A DNA stretch of 41,617 bases from Hominifimenecus microfluidus (GTDB lineage Bacteria > Bacillota > Clostridia > Lachnospirales > Lachnospiraceae), in contig JAJEQR010000034.1 of NCBI GenBank assembly GCA_020687485.1, forward strand, positions 1 through 41,617, given 5' to 3'. The notes under the pieces were generated by a model. The model ran no database searches. It was not told where the DNA came from and saw nothing but the letters and a program-made list of their open reading frames with translations. The first letter of the stretch is position 1; each line of letters starts with the position of its first letter. Both the position numbers and the translations under genes were made by a program. Positions 34,290 to 41,617 of this stretch are shown piece by piece.

Positions 34290-34664
34290 TTAATTTAAGT
34301 TATCTGTGGTTTCTGTAATTTCAATGGCTGGTTCTTCGATAATGAAGGCAGGCCAGTTGTAATACACATCAATAAAGAACGCACCAAAAGCAAAGACAAG
34401 AACAGCAATAATAATTGCCGCAATTCCGATATATTTTCTGCGGACATGCCTCACTTTATCCTGCTCATTATCCTGAAGATAGGACTGGGCGGTATCCTCC
34501 GGCTTTCCCAGATCAGCCATCATCTGATCGAGAGTGGCATCCGGAACAAATTCCAGATAGTCGTCCAGCATCTGATTTACTTGTCGGGTTAGGCCGCGTT
34601 TATTCGGAAAGGCAAAAGGAATTGCTCTTCGAAAACGCGACAGGTAGATTTTCTTAGGGTTCAT
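34290..34664 (-). CDS. Single-pass membrane protein with HAAS/DUF1700-like N-terminus
   Basis: Encodes 124 aa. The cytoplasmic N-terminal half (residues 1-70) is helical and contains LGKPEDTAQSYLQDN, like the conserved end of HAAS/DUF1700 signalling domains. One membrane helix is at about residues 80-98 (IAAIIIAVLVFAFGAFF), followed by a short outside tail. The start overlaps the end of the PadR gene by 11 bp. PadR plus HAAS pairs commonly form membrane-stress signalling units, and this fits. Confidence 0.7.
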   Translation of the reverse strand: MNPKKIYLSRFRRAIPFAFPNKRGLTRQVNQMLDDYLEFVPDATLDQMMADLGKPEDTAQSYLQDNEQDKVRHVRRKYIGIAAIIIAVLVFAFGAFFIDVYYNWPAFIIEEPAIEITETTDNLN

Positions 34665-34998
34665 TCATACTCTCCTCTGGCGGCAGAATCTCAGACAGAC
34701 ATGAGAACGCCCGGTAAAATTCTTTCAGACAGTTTCGATAGTGTTCGTGACCGGAAGGCTCCAGGTGATAGTACACGCGGATTCTTCGGTTAGATTCTTC
34801 TGTCCATTCAGTTACATATCCGGCCTTGGCCAGCTTATATAAAATGGAATAAAGAACACCGTCGGACAGACTAAAAAGTCCGTGACTTCGTTGCTTGATT
34901 TCCTGACCGATTTGATAGGCGTACATATCCTGCTCGGCAAGAACCGTCAGGACAATCATTTCGGTGGCACTTCTTGTGAATAGTTCCTTATTTGCCAT
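34654..34998 (-). CDS. PadR-family transcriptional regulator
   Basis: Encodes 114 aa with the PadR winged helix: ATEMIVLTVLAEQDMYAYQI, then SDGVLYSILYKLAKAGYV and the wing RRIRVYYHLEPSG. It likely represses its own operon and the divergent secreted protein/ABC operon. A long AT-rich palindrome (35062-35083) lies between them. Effectors of PadR proteins are often small toxic or lipophilic molecules. Confidence 0.9.
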   Translation of the reverse strand: MANKELFTRSATEMIVLTVLAEQDMYAYQIGQEIKQRSHGLFSLSDGVLYSILYKLAKAGYVTEWTEESNRRIRVYYHLEPSGHEHYRNCLKEFYRAFSCLSEILPPEESMNEP

Positions 34999-35061
34999 AA
35001 AGAAACCTCATATTCTTTGAAATTACTGATAGTTATATTAAAGCACAGAATGAAAAATTTG

Positions 35062-35083
35062 TAAAGTATATAATAATACTTTA
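35062..35083. promoter_or_regulatory. Candidate PadR operator
   Basis: Inverted repeat TAAAGTAT-N6-ATACTTTA (35062-35069 and 35076-35083), a perfect 8-bp pair, lies 64 bp upstream of the PadR start and 21 bp before the first divergent promoter. This is typical for an autoregulating PadR protein. Confidence 0.6.
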
Positions 35084-35103
35084 AAAATAATGTAATTTGC
35101 AGA

Positions 35104-35132
35104 TTGACAATGAACGAAGTCCATGTTAAAGT
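35104..35132 (+). promoter_or_regulatory. Upstream promoter of the secreted protein/ABC operon
   Basis: TTGACA at 35104-35109, 17 nt, TAAAGT at 35127-35132. It sits next to the candidate PadR operator. Confidence 0.55.
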
Positions 35133-35184
35133 TAAAATAAATTAAAAAAACGAACAAAAAATGCCATAAAATTAAAATATATGG

Positions 35185-35213
35185 TTGACAACAGTCGGAA
35201 ACCATGGTAATGT
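35185..35213 (+). promoter_or_regulatory. Second promoter of the secreted protein/ABC operon
   Basis: TTGACA at 35185-35190, 17 nt, TAATGT at 35208-35213. An untranslated leader of about 160 bp follows, in which I see no clear riboswitch. Confidence 0.55.
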
Positions 35214-35378
35214 TTGGGTATACTTAAATAGTCGATAAGGACGAATGGAGAAGGTCTTTCCATGCAGAATACCAAAGTACACAGTATATCTGACCTGCAG
35301 GTAAGAGCTCCCAATACAGCTGTATAAAGCAAAGTCAGGTTGCACACAGCAATAATAAAAAGAAGGAGGAATTGTGTA

Positions 35379-35804
35379 TTGATCAAGAAATTTGCGGTAC
35401 TTTTTATGACGGTTGCGTTGGCAGTCGGAGCGGTGGTTCCTTCGTATGCGAATACGTATGATAAGAACTATGCGTTTACGGTTTCGGCTAAGCATTATGT
35501 AACGCCGGCATTTTCCAAGGATGGAACGACGAAGGTGTATGCGTATTACACGGTTGGACCGTACCGCCTGGCGTTTCAGACCTGGGGGACGAACAGCGGT
35601 AATTCCAGTGGTGCTAATTGCACGAGCGGAGAAACTGCAAGAGTGACTCGCGACGTTAAGTCGTCAATTACGAATTTCATTCATGAGCAGGGATATGCGA
35701 AAGCATATCTGAAGATCAATGCATATGATGAAAGTGGTGTTGGGGTAAGAGCCGAAGGCGTCTGGAGCCCGGACAGCACGAGAAACTATAACGTAGTAAA
35801 CTAA
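35379..35804 (+). CDS. Small secreted protein of unknown family
   Basis: Encodes 141 aa from a TTG at 35379, chosen because AGGAGGA ends 8 nt upstream and it opens directly on the signal peptide MIKKFAVLFMTVALAVGAVV (cleavage after SYA). An upstream ATG at 35340 would add a basic leader before the signal. The mature part of about 117 aa is rich in Tyr, Thr, Ser and Asn with aromatic beta-like stretches (VYAYYTVGPYRLAFQTWG) and one cysteine. It leads a five-gene ABC operon and could be its cargo. It does not clearly match lactococcin 972 or another bacteriocin family I know. Confidence 0.72.
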   Translation: MIKKFAVLFMTVALAVGAVVPSYANTYDKNYAFTVSAKHYVTPAFSKDGTTKVYAYYTVGPYRLAFQTWGTNSGNSSGANCTSGETARVTRDVKSSITNFIHEQGYAKAYLKINAYDESGVGVRAEGVWSPDSTRNYNVVN

Positions 35805-35819
35805 TATTTGCTAAGCAAG

Positions 35820-35842
35820 CCGCCCTGCCGCTGGCAGGGCGG
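35820..35842 (+). other. Intercistronic hairpin after the secreted protein gene
   Basis: A perfect 10-bp GC stem CCGCCCTGCC-GCT-GGCAGGGCGG with no T-tract. It probably stabilises the upstream mRNA or reduces read-through, giving more secreted protein than transporter. Confidence 0.65.
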
Positions 35843-35866
35843 TAATCAATAAGGCGGTGACAATTT

Positions 35867-36703
35867 ATGCTTCTTCAGGAATTAAAGAAAGCCTTCTCCA
35901 ACAAGATGTTTCAGGTAGTATTGCTGGTCTCGACAGTGATACCATTTATGAATACATATGTCAGGTGGAAAGTTACACAGAATGATATTGCTATGGGCAT
36001 AAAAATGCAGATGGAGGAATGGGTTTCTCTTAGCGTATTTAGCGGATGGATTGGAAGTGAATTCTATACATCCGGCTATTCTCTGTTTTTCTTTATCTTT
36101 CCGCTTCTTGTCTGTGCCGGGTATGGGTGGTCGTTTCGAAGAGAACTGGATACCGGATACACGAATCAGATTGTCAGTCGTGCGGGAAAGAAGAAGTATT
36201 ATTTCTCCAAATATTTTTCGATTTTTATAACGGGCGGTATTATTTTTACAATGCCTGTGTTAATTAATTTACTGGTGGGAATGACATTCGAGAATCTGGC
36301 GCTTCCAGATCCGGCAACTCAGTATTTTTGGGGAGATTATTTGAGCTTTTTAGGTGGGCTTTTTTTCTCTCATCCAATGCTGTTTTGCTTCTTATATCTT
36401 TTAGTAGATTTTATCTTTTGCGGTGCATTGGCTTGCGTGTGTATGAGCCTTTCTTTTTTTATTCGGAACAAAGTTTCGGTAATTGTAATTCCTTTTTTGG
36501 CGCTGCTTTTTTGGCATGAAATTTCCAATCGCTATCTGATTGATAATGATACAATTTATACGCCGTCACTTTTGCGTATGGTCCATCCCACTGGGTCTGA
36601 GTATATTATATTGGGGAGTGCATATCTTACAGCGATTGTCGTGATACTTGCAATTACGCTGGGAATTACCATTTATAAGATGAAGTACAGCGATATTCTC
36701 TAA
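35867..36703 (+). CDS. ABC-2-type transporter permease (first)
   Basis: Encodes 278 aa. An N-terminal cytoplasmic segment (MLLQELKKAFSNKMF) precedes six membrane helices, the plan of ABC-2 permeases. The cytoplasmic RRELDTGYTNQIVSRAGKKKYY stretch near residues 91-112 is the usual coupling region of bacteriocin/antibiotic exporters of this class. Its only ribosome binding site candidate is a weak AAGGCGGTG. It probably pairs with the second permease (38140) and the ATPase (39003). Confidence 0.75.
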   Translation: MLLQELKKAFSNKMFQVVLLVSTVIPFMNTYVRWKVTQNDIAMGIKMQMEEWVSLSVFSGWIGSEFYTSGYSLFFFIFPLLVCAGYGWSFRRELDTGYTNQIVSRAGKKKYYFSKYFSIFITGGIIFTMPVLINLLVGMTFENLALPDPATQYFWGDYLSFLGGLFFSHPMLFCFLYLLVDFIFCGALACVCMSLSFFIRNKVSVIVIPFLALLFWHEISNRYLIDNDTIYTPSLLRMVHPTGSEYIILGSAYLTAIVVILAITLGITIYKMKYSDIL

Positions 36704-36726
36704 CAGGACAGGAGGTTGAAGATTAT

Positions 36727-37308
36727 ATGAAAAAATGGACGAAAATTCTTCTTTCTGTTATCTGCGTGGGTATCGTTGCCGCCTGGGGCATTCGGGTATA
36801 CTGGGTGAACCGGACATATCCGGATGTAAACCGACAGTACTATTCCATGGGAGAAGAGGTAGAATTGGGAACGGATCGTTTCTATTATGATTCCATGGAT
36901 GGATACTACGTTACGCTGGAATCGGCAGAAATTTATGAGTATGAAGATTTGCTTTCAGAGTATGGATTCTATGATTTTTATGAGGCATATCCTCCGGATC
37001 GGATTTATTTACTTAAAGTAAATATCCGCAATACGGACAGTACGGAGGATGGAATCGATTTTTCGGACTGGGTATTGCAAAGCGCTGAGATCAGAGAAGA
37101 TCTTGACTGGGACCTTTATTATGAGATGAATAACATAGAGGAAACGGCGATTGCCCTTCGAACGGATTCGGAGATGGAGTTCTATCTGCCGTATAATCTG
37201 CGAGATGACTTCTTTAAAGAAAGTGACTGGAACAATCTGGAGGAATATCCGATGTTTCTTACGGTAACGTGGTTCCCGAATAAGAAGATGATTCGGATTA
37301 ATGAGTAG
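36727..37308 (+). CDS. Membrane-anchored extracellular protein, acidic (DUF5028-like?)
   Basis: Encodes 193 aa. One N-terminal membrane helix (about residues 5-25) anchors an acidic, Tyr/Asp/Glu-rich outside domain with alternating strands. GACAGGAGG precedes the ATG. It resembles, by general character only, DUF5028-type proteins beside clostridial ABC transporters. It lies between the two permeases, in one run with the lipoprotein gene 10 bp on, so it is probably an accessory or immunity-like component. Confidence 0.65.
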   Translation: MKKWTKILLSVICVGIVAAWGIRVYWVNRTYPDVNRQYYSMGEEVELGTDRFYYDSMDGYYVTLESAEIYEYEDLLSEYGFYDFYEAYPPDRIYLLKVNIRNTDSTEDGIDFSDWVLQSAEIREDLDWDLYYEMNNIEETAIALRTDSEMEFYLPYNLRDDFFKESDWNNLEEYPMFLTVTWFPNKKMIRINE

Positions 37309-37318
37309 GGAGAAAGTA

Positions 37319-38113
37319 ATGAAGAAAAAAATTGTGATAATGGGGATGGCTGTGCTGCTGCTGGGACTTCCCTGCAGCGCGTGCCAGACTTTGGAGAAAG
37401 AAGCGGCGGAGCCGAGGCGGACGCAGAGCGCGAAGTCTGTGGTGCAGGCCGGGATTGCAGATACGGAGATCAATGATAGGGAACTGCAACAGGCAGAGTC
37501 AGAGATTGTGGATGGTCTTGAGCTTGCTTCCTGGGGGACGAAGGTTTATGATCCGGTGGAGCATGAAAATGTTGGCGGCCTGGCAGTGAGTGTAACTCAG
37601 GTAACTTATTACACGAGTCTGAAGGATGCTGGTTTTTCACCGGATGTGATTCCGCTGAATGACGACGCCGTAAAAGATGTGGACGGCGAGGATGGAGAGA
37701 TGCTGGTGGCAGGAGAACTCCTGGATGAAGACGGTAATATTCAGCGTGGTTATAAGCTCCTGGAATTGGAAGCAGAAATCTGGAATGAGAGGAATGAGGC
37801 GAACGACAAAGACTATTTGTACGTTACACCGAAAATATTTGACCGAAATGATCTTGAAGTGATCGATGAGGAAGAAAACAAAGAGTTGGGCTATATTTAC
37901 AATGTGCCTTACACACGATCAGAACCGGTGTATCTTCAGGAGGCTGTGGATCATGAGAAGAACTCCTTCAAGGTAGATCTGGCACAGGGAGAGTCGATGA
38001 CGATTCATTTGTTCTTCTTTGTGCCGGAGGATGATTCCGCATATGTTGGCGTTGTACAGGGCGGCGGAGAATTCAGCGGAGGATTTTTCTCTCTGCATCC
38101 GGACGGTACCTGA
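37319..38113 (+). CDS. Putative lipoprotein of the ABC operon
   Basis: Encodes 264 aa from the ATG at 37319, which opens directly on the signal peptide; an in-frame start 18 bp upstream overlaps the previous gene. The signal is MKKKIVIMGMAVLLLGLPCS, with a lipobox-like cysteine at residue 22 (SAC). The mature protein is acidic with VEHENVGGLAVSVTQVTYY and a C-terminal MTIHLFFFVPED stretch, like extracellular beta-sandwich domains. It may be a relative of the preceding membrane protein (DUF5027-like). An immunity or substrate-capture role is possible. Confidence 0.68.
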   Translation: MKKKIVIMGMAVLLLGLPCSACQTLEKEAAEPRRTQSAKSVVQAGIADTEINDRELQQAESEIVDGLELASWGTKVYDPVEHENVGGLAVSVTQVTYYTSLKDAGFSPDVIPLNDDAVKDVDGEDGEMLVAGELLDEDGNIQRGYKLLELEAEIWNERNEANDKDYLYVTPKIFDRNDLEVIDEEENKELGYIYNVPYTRSEPVYLQEAVDHEKNSFKVDLAQGESMTIHLFFFVPEDDSAYVGVVQGGGEFSGGFFSLHPDGT

Positions 38114-38139
38114 GAATACGAGACAGAGGAATGGTGTGA

Positions 38140-38991
38140 ATGATATTTTTTAAGCTGTGGAGACATGATCTGCGCTACGGACTGAGTAAGCGCCTGCTGC
38201 TGTATCTTCTGGTGGCTTTCGGACAGGCCTTTCTGTTCTGTAAGGGATTCTCCAACTGGATCGGTAATATGTCCGGGCTTCCGGAGATTGGCGAACTGTC
38301 GGATACATTCGGAAATTATCTAATATATCTCTTTCAGGGGATGGACGAATATGTAGCTACTCCGGATAAGGCGTTCGAGTTCCCTGCGATGTGGATTCTG
38401 ATTTTTCTGTGCGGGAACGCGCTGACGCTTACTTACCCACTGCGCGATCTGGAGGGCGTGGGGCAGCAGCTCCTGATCCGTTCCGGCAGGCGCAGACACT
38501 GGTGGCTGGCCAAGTGCGGCTGGGAGATCGTGAGTTCAATCGTGTATCTGCTGCTGCTCTGGCTGGGAGTTCTCTGTTATTGTGCGATTTTTCAGATTCC
38601 GATTACGCTGGAAATCAATGAATGGCTGGTTTCGGTGATGGCAAGCTGGGAAGTTGCGTCGCCACTAAATCCGGGCGAAGTCTGGCTGTGGCTGATCGCA
38701 GGACCGATGCTTTTCATGATTCTGTTGAATCTGGTGGAACTTGCGGTCGGGCTGCTCCTCGGAACGATCTGGGGTTTCACGGCGGATTGTGTCATCCTGC
38801 TGCTATCGGCATACTGGATGAATCCATGGCTTCCGGGGAATTATGTGATGTTTCTGCGCAGCCGGTGGCTGATCCCGGAGACAGGAATGGCGCTCAGTCA
38901 GGGAATCTGGCTGATGCTGGCTGGAAGCCTGTGCATGATCCTGATCGGCGGGATATTCTTCAGCCGGAAGGATATTCTAAGAAAGGAGTGA
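38140..38991 (+). CDS. ABC-2-type transporter permease (second)
   Basis: Encodes 283 aa. It begins FKLWRHDLRYGLSKRLLLYL, the amphipathic start of an ABC-2 permease, and has six membrane helices. A cytoplasmic LEGVGQQLLIRSGRRRHWWLAK stretch near residues 105-126 is equivalent to the coupling region of the first permease. It ends 11 bp before the ATPase gene. With the first permease it would form a heterodimeric channel. Confidence 0.75.
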   Translation: MIFFKLWRHDLRYGLSKRLLLYLLVAFGQAFLFCKGFSNWIGNMSGLPEIGELSDTFGNYLIYLFQGMDEYVATPDKAFEFPAMWILIFLCGNALTLTYPLRDLEGVGQQLLIRSGRRRHWWLAKCGWEIVSSIVYLLLLWLGVLCYCAIFQIPITLEINEWLVSVMASWEVASPLNPGEVWLWLIAGPMLFMILLNLVELAVGLLLGTIWGFTADCVILLLSAYWMNPWLPGNYVMFLRSRWLIPETGMALSQGIWLMLAGSLCMILIGGIFFSRKDILRKE

Positions 38992-39002
38992 TCCGGATAA
39001 AT

Positions 39003-39653
39003 ATGAAAGAAATACAACTGAAAGTAACAGATGCAAATAAGAAGATTCACGGGAATACGATTCTGGAGAATGTTTCTCTGACGATGACTTCCGGTAAGAT
39101 ATATGGCCTGCAGGGCAGCAACGGATCGGGCAAGACCATGCTGATGCGCGCCATGTGCGGACTGATCCGTCTGAACAGCGGCACAGTAGAGATGAACGGA
39201 AAGATTCTGGGGAAGGATATGGCTTTTCTGGAGAATACGGGAATCTTAATCGAGTCCCCGGCTTTCCTGAATGGCTATACCGGGCTGCAGAACCTGATGT
39301 ATCTGGCGGATATTCAGAAGCGTGTGGATCGGGATGCCGTGCGGCACACGATCGAACGGGTAGGGCTAGACCCGGATGACAAGCGAAAGTACCGGAAGTA
39401 TTCGCTGGGAATGAAGCAGCGGCTGGGAATTGCGGCGGCGATTATGGAGCAGAACGATATTCTGCTGATCGACGAGCCCTTCAATGCCCTGGATGTGGAC
39501 GGTATCGAGCTGGTCAAGGGAATCCTGCTGGAGGAGAAGGCACGGGGCGCGCTGATCGTACTTTCCTGCCACGAAAAGCAGCTGCTGGAGAGCCTTTCAG
39601 ACGAACTTTACCTGATCCAGAGCGGAAAGATCATGGATCATATTGTGCTGTAG
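39003..39653 (+). CDS. ABC transporter ATP-binding protein
   Basis: Encodes 216 aa from the ATG at 39003, which starts the ABC domain (MKEIQLKVTDANKKIHG). Upstream in-frame codons overlap the permease and are not used. Walker A is GSNGSGKTM (about residues 38-46), signature YSLGMKQRLGIAA, Walker B ILLIDEPFNALD and switch His in SCHEKQ. AAGGAGTGATC precedes it. The signature SLGMKQR is usual in drug, lantibiotic and bacitracin type exporters. It is the ATPase for both permeases. Confidence 0.88.
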   Translation: MKEIQLKVTDANKKIHGNTILENVSLTMTSGKIYGLQGSNGSGKTMLMRAMCGLIRLNSGTVEMNGKILGKDMAFLENTGILIESPAFLNGYTGLQNLMYLADIQKRVDRDAVRHTIERVGLDPDDKRKYRKYSLGMKQRLGIAAAIMEQNDILLIDEPFNALDVDGIELVKGILLEEKARGALIVLSCHEKQLLESLSDELYLIQSGKIMDHIVL

Positions 39654-39672
39654 AACGATAATATGAAAGTGA

Positions 39673-39719
39673 AAGCGGCTGTTTCTCAATAGAATATTGT
39701 GAGAAGCAGCCGCTTCTTT
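39673..39719 (+). terminator. Terminator after the ABC operon
   Basis: AAGCGGCTG (39673-39681) pairs with CAGCCGCTT (39707-39715). The stem is extended by TTCTCA/TGAGAA and followed by CTTTC. Arms are the same as the hairpin at 33727. Confidence 0.82.
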
Positions 39720-39733
39720 CGGTGTCATAAGGA

Positions 39734-39762
39734 TTGCGGAAAAAGAGCGATTCCATTATAAT
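39734..39762 (+). promoter_or_regulatory. Promoter of the AAA-ATPase/nuclease-fold gene
   Basis: TTGCGG at 39734-39739, 17 nt, then a perfect TATAAT at 39757-39762, 35 bp before the ATG. Confidence 0.65.
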
Positions 39763-39797
39763 AGAAGCAGGACAAGTCGGGAAAGGAAGGTGATTCG

Positions 39798-41384
39798 ATG
39801 GGAAGGTTCGTGAATCCGGACAACAGTGCCTTTCAGGTCGCGCTGAATTCAAAAATCTACGTGGATAAGACCGGGCTGATCGCGTATGCGAACAGTGTGC
39901 TGGATACTTCCGATGCATATATCTGCAGCAGCCGCCCGCGGCGTTTTGGAAAATCCTATGCCGCGAATATGCTCTCTGCGTATTACAGCCGGGGAGCCAG
40001 TTCAGAGGAAATGTTCGCTGGATTGGAGATCAGTAAGGCCACAGATTTCAGAACGCATCTGAATCAATATGACGTAATTCATATCGATATTCAGTGGTTC
40101 CTCTCGAACTGTCGGGAAGCTTCCGGCGTGGTTCCTTTTATCGAGAAAAGCGTATTGAATGAGTTGCGGGAGATTTACCCGGATGCTGTATCCCCAGAAG
40201 TGGTCTCGCTGTCGGATGGTCTTTCCCTGGTAAAAGAAGAAACCGGACAGAAATTCGTCATTATCATTGACGAGTGGGATGTTCTTATTCGTGAGGAGGC
40301 AGTGAGCCGGAAGGTTCAGGAGGAATATATTAATTTCCTGCGGAGTCTATTCAAGGGAACGGAGCCGACAAAGTATATCCAGCTGGCCTATCTGACGGGG
40401 ATTTTGCCGATCCGAAAAGAAAAAACACAGTCAGCACTGAATAATTTTGATGAGTTCACTATGCTTGGAGCCAGTGATCTGGCGCCGTATATCGGTTTTA
40501 CGGAGGATGAAGTCCGCAGGCTTGCGGACGAATATCACAGAGATTTTGCTGAAGTGAAGCGTTGGTATGACGGCTATCTTCTGCGAGATTGCCAGGTTTA
40601 CAATCCCAGAGCGGTTGTAAGTGTCATGTTGAAGGGAGAATTTAAGAGCTACTGGTCAGAAACGGCTTCCTACAAGGCGCTTGTGCCGCTCATCAATATG
40701 AATTATGACGGCCTGAAAAATGCGATTATTGAGATGCTTTCCGGCGCTTCCGTTCGGGTGAATACCGCCACGTTCAGTAATGATACTCGAAATATTCAGT
40801 GTAAAGATGATGTGCTGACGTATATGATTCATCTGGGATATCTTGGCTACGATCAGACACAGAGAACCGCATTTGTTCCTAATGAGGAGATTCGGCAGGA
40901 ATTAACCATGGCGGTCGAGAGCAGACAATGGAATGAGATGCTGATGTTCTGGCAGGAATCGGAAAACCTGCTGAATGCAACATTGGATATGGATTCGGAA
41001 GCTGTTGCCGCTCAGATTGAGAAGATTCATAATGAATATGTTTCGGTGATTCAATACAACAATGAAAATTCATTAAGCAGTGTACTTGCAATTGCTTATC
41101 TGAGCGCAATGCCATATTATTTTAAGCCGGTTCGAGAGTTGCCGACAGGGCGCGGATTTGCTGATTTTGTATATATTCCGAAGCCGGAATACAGGAGCGA
41201 TTATCCGGCATTGATTATTGAACTGAAATGGAACAGAAAGGCACAGACCGCGATGGATCAGATCAGGGAGAGAAATTATCCGCTGTCCATTTTACCGTAC
41301 ACGGGTGATATATTACTTGTGGCAATCAGTTATGATAAGACGGGAAAAGAACATAGCTGCCGGATCGAACAGATGGAAAAATAA
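39798..41384 (+). CDS. AAA-ATPase-like / PD-(D/E)XK nuclease-superfamily protein
   Basis: Encodes 528 aa. The N-terminal AAA-ATPase_like (PF09820-type) region has YVDKTGLIAY, the P-loop variant SRPRRFGKS near residues 36-44 and a Walker B-like VIIIDEWDVLI near 155-165. The C-terminal domain ends in GRGFADFVYIP ... ALIIELKWN, the Asp and Glu-x-Lys of a PD-(D/E)XK (DUF1703-type) fold. The family is numerous in Clostridia and Bacteroidetes; its role is unknown, with defence or mobile-element links suspected. AAAGGAAGGTG precedes the ATG. It is followed directly by an IS607-type element. Confidence 0.88.
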   Translation: MGRFVNPDNSAFQVALNSKIYVDKTGLIAYANSVLDTSDAYICSSRPRRFGKSYAANMLSAYYSRGASSEEMFAGLEISKATDFRTHLNQYDVIHIDIQWFLSNCREASGVVPFIEKSVLNELREIYPDAVSPEVVSLSDGLSLVKEETGQKFVIIIDEWDVLIREEAVSRKVQEEYINFLRSLFKGTEPTKYIQLAYLTGILPIRKEKTQSALNNFDEFTMLGASDLAPYIGFTEDEVRRLADEYHRDFAEVKRWYDGYLLRDCQVYNPRAVVSVMLKGEFKSYWSETASYKALVPLINMNYDGLKNAIIEMLSGASVRVNTATFSNDTRNIQCKDDVLTYMIHLGYLGYDQTQRTAFVPNEEIRQELTMAVESRQWNEMLMFWQESENLLNATLDMDSEAVAAQIEKIHNEYVSVIQYNNENSLSSVLAIAYLSAMPYYFKPVRELPTGRGFADFVYIPKPEYRSDYPALIIELKWNRKAQTAMDQIRERNYPLSILPYTGDILLVAISYDKTGKEHSCRIEQMEK

Positions 41385-41449
41385 CCAGATGGTTTAGCAC
41401 TTGGGATTTGCTGCAGATGTGAAGGAGGAAAATTAAGTTCCAAAAACGC

Positions 41450-41497
41450 TGTACAAATAAGATTGAATGTGTTTAAATGTACATAGGAGGTGTATAG
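41450..41497. mobile_element. Likely left end of an IS607-type element
   Basis: The 113 bp between the preceding stop and the recombinase start become abruptly AT-rich and contain paired TGTACA sites about 28 bp apart. The exact boundary cannot be fixed without the right end. Confidence 0.4.
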
Positions 41498-41617
41498 GTG
41501 AACACATCAAATATTACAAATTATAAACCGAAAGATTTTTCTGAACTAATTGGTGTTTCGGTAAAAACCTTACAAAGATGGGATCGTGAAGGCGTTCTGA
41601 AAGCAAACAGAACTCCT
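41498..41617 (+). CDS. IS607-type serine recombinase (TnpA), N-terminal part, cut by window end
   Basis: Forty codons from a GTG start with an AGGAGGTG site. The peptide has a MerR-like helix-turn-helix, PKDFSELIGVSVKTLQRWD followed by REGVLKANRTP, which is the hallmark start of IS607-family transposases. The codon use is more AT-rich than in neighbouring genes, in line with a mobile element. Two TGTACA palindromes at 41450 and 41478 may lie at or near the element's left end. The catalytic serine domain is outside the window. Confidence 0.85.
   Translation, partial: MNTSNITNYKPKDFSELIGVSVKTLQRWDREGVLKANRTP

Noticed and set aside
35379-35804. Lactococcin 972 family bacteriocin
   Set aside because: Size and ABC context are suggestive, but the mature sequence lacks the family pattern, so only an unknown secreted protein is called.
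38622-39002. A 127-residue N-terminal extension of the ABC ATPase
   Set aside because: It is the out-of-frame shadow of the second permease. The ATPase domain starts naturally at the ATG at 39003.

Overview
The window is a chromosomal segment of an anaerobic, acetogenic, low-to-mid GC Firmicute, most likely a member of the Clostridia close to Lachnospiraceae. The main evidence is a near-complete Wood-Ljungdahl (reductive acetyl-CoA) locus. Strong AGGAGG-type ribosome binding sites, TTGACA/TATAAT promoters, an ECF transporter with a double-ATPase protein and Sel1/DUF4214 proteins agree with this. No rRNA, tRNA or CRISPR array was seen.

Layout. (1) 1-2750: a DUF2325 gene behind a perfect promoter and two DtxR-type palindromes, an AEC permease, then a three-gene mini-operon of a His-rich protein, a CooT-like nickel protein and an unknown 75-aa protein. 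(2) 2929-22144: metF, cooC, cooS, a second cooC, acsB, acsD, acsC, acsE, a second complete acsB behind its own promoter, acsV, a DUF3786 gene, folC, fchA and folD. Together these cover methenyl-THF to methyl-THF, methyl transfer to the corrinoid protein, CO2 reduction to CO, acetyl-CoA assembly, Ni insertion and corrinoid reactivation. Formate dehydrogenase, formyl-THF synthetase and a MetV partner are not in the window. (3) 22145-22522: a highly structured intergenic region with long inverted repeats. (4) 22523-25955: a LysR regulator divergent from an SLC13-type anion permease and a metallo-beta-lactamase-fold protein. (5) 26166-31658: a secreted DUF4214/amidase, then an ECF T-A-S transporter operon. 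(6) 31834-33713: a Sel1-repeat gene split by a frameshift. (7) 33810-39653: a PadR-controlled locus with two small secreted proteins, a membrane-anchored HAAS-like protein and a five-gene ABC transporter operon with a membrane-anchored protein and a lipoprotein. (8) 39798-41384: an AAA-ATPase/PD-(D/E)XK protein, then the first 40 codons of an IS607-type recombinase at the window edge.

The strongest unexplained signals are two. First, an intergenic structured element occurs four times, only inside the Wood-Ljungdahl locus. Three same-strand copies lie at or just after the stops of cooS and the two acsB genes, and one copy is inverted. Its stems vary with compensatory changes. Second, there are two full acsB genes, both with all A-cluster ligands, in separate transcription units. 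The PadR/secreted protein/ABC locus is the best candidate for an undescribed export or self-protection system. All calls are by eye, and no alignment, folding or database search was run.
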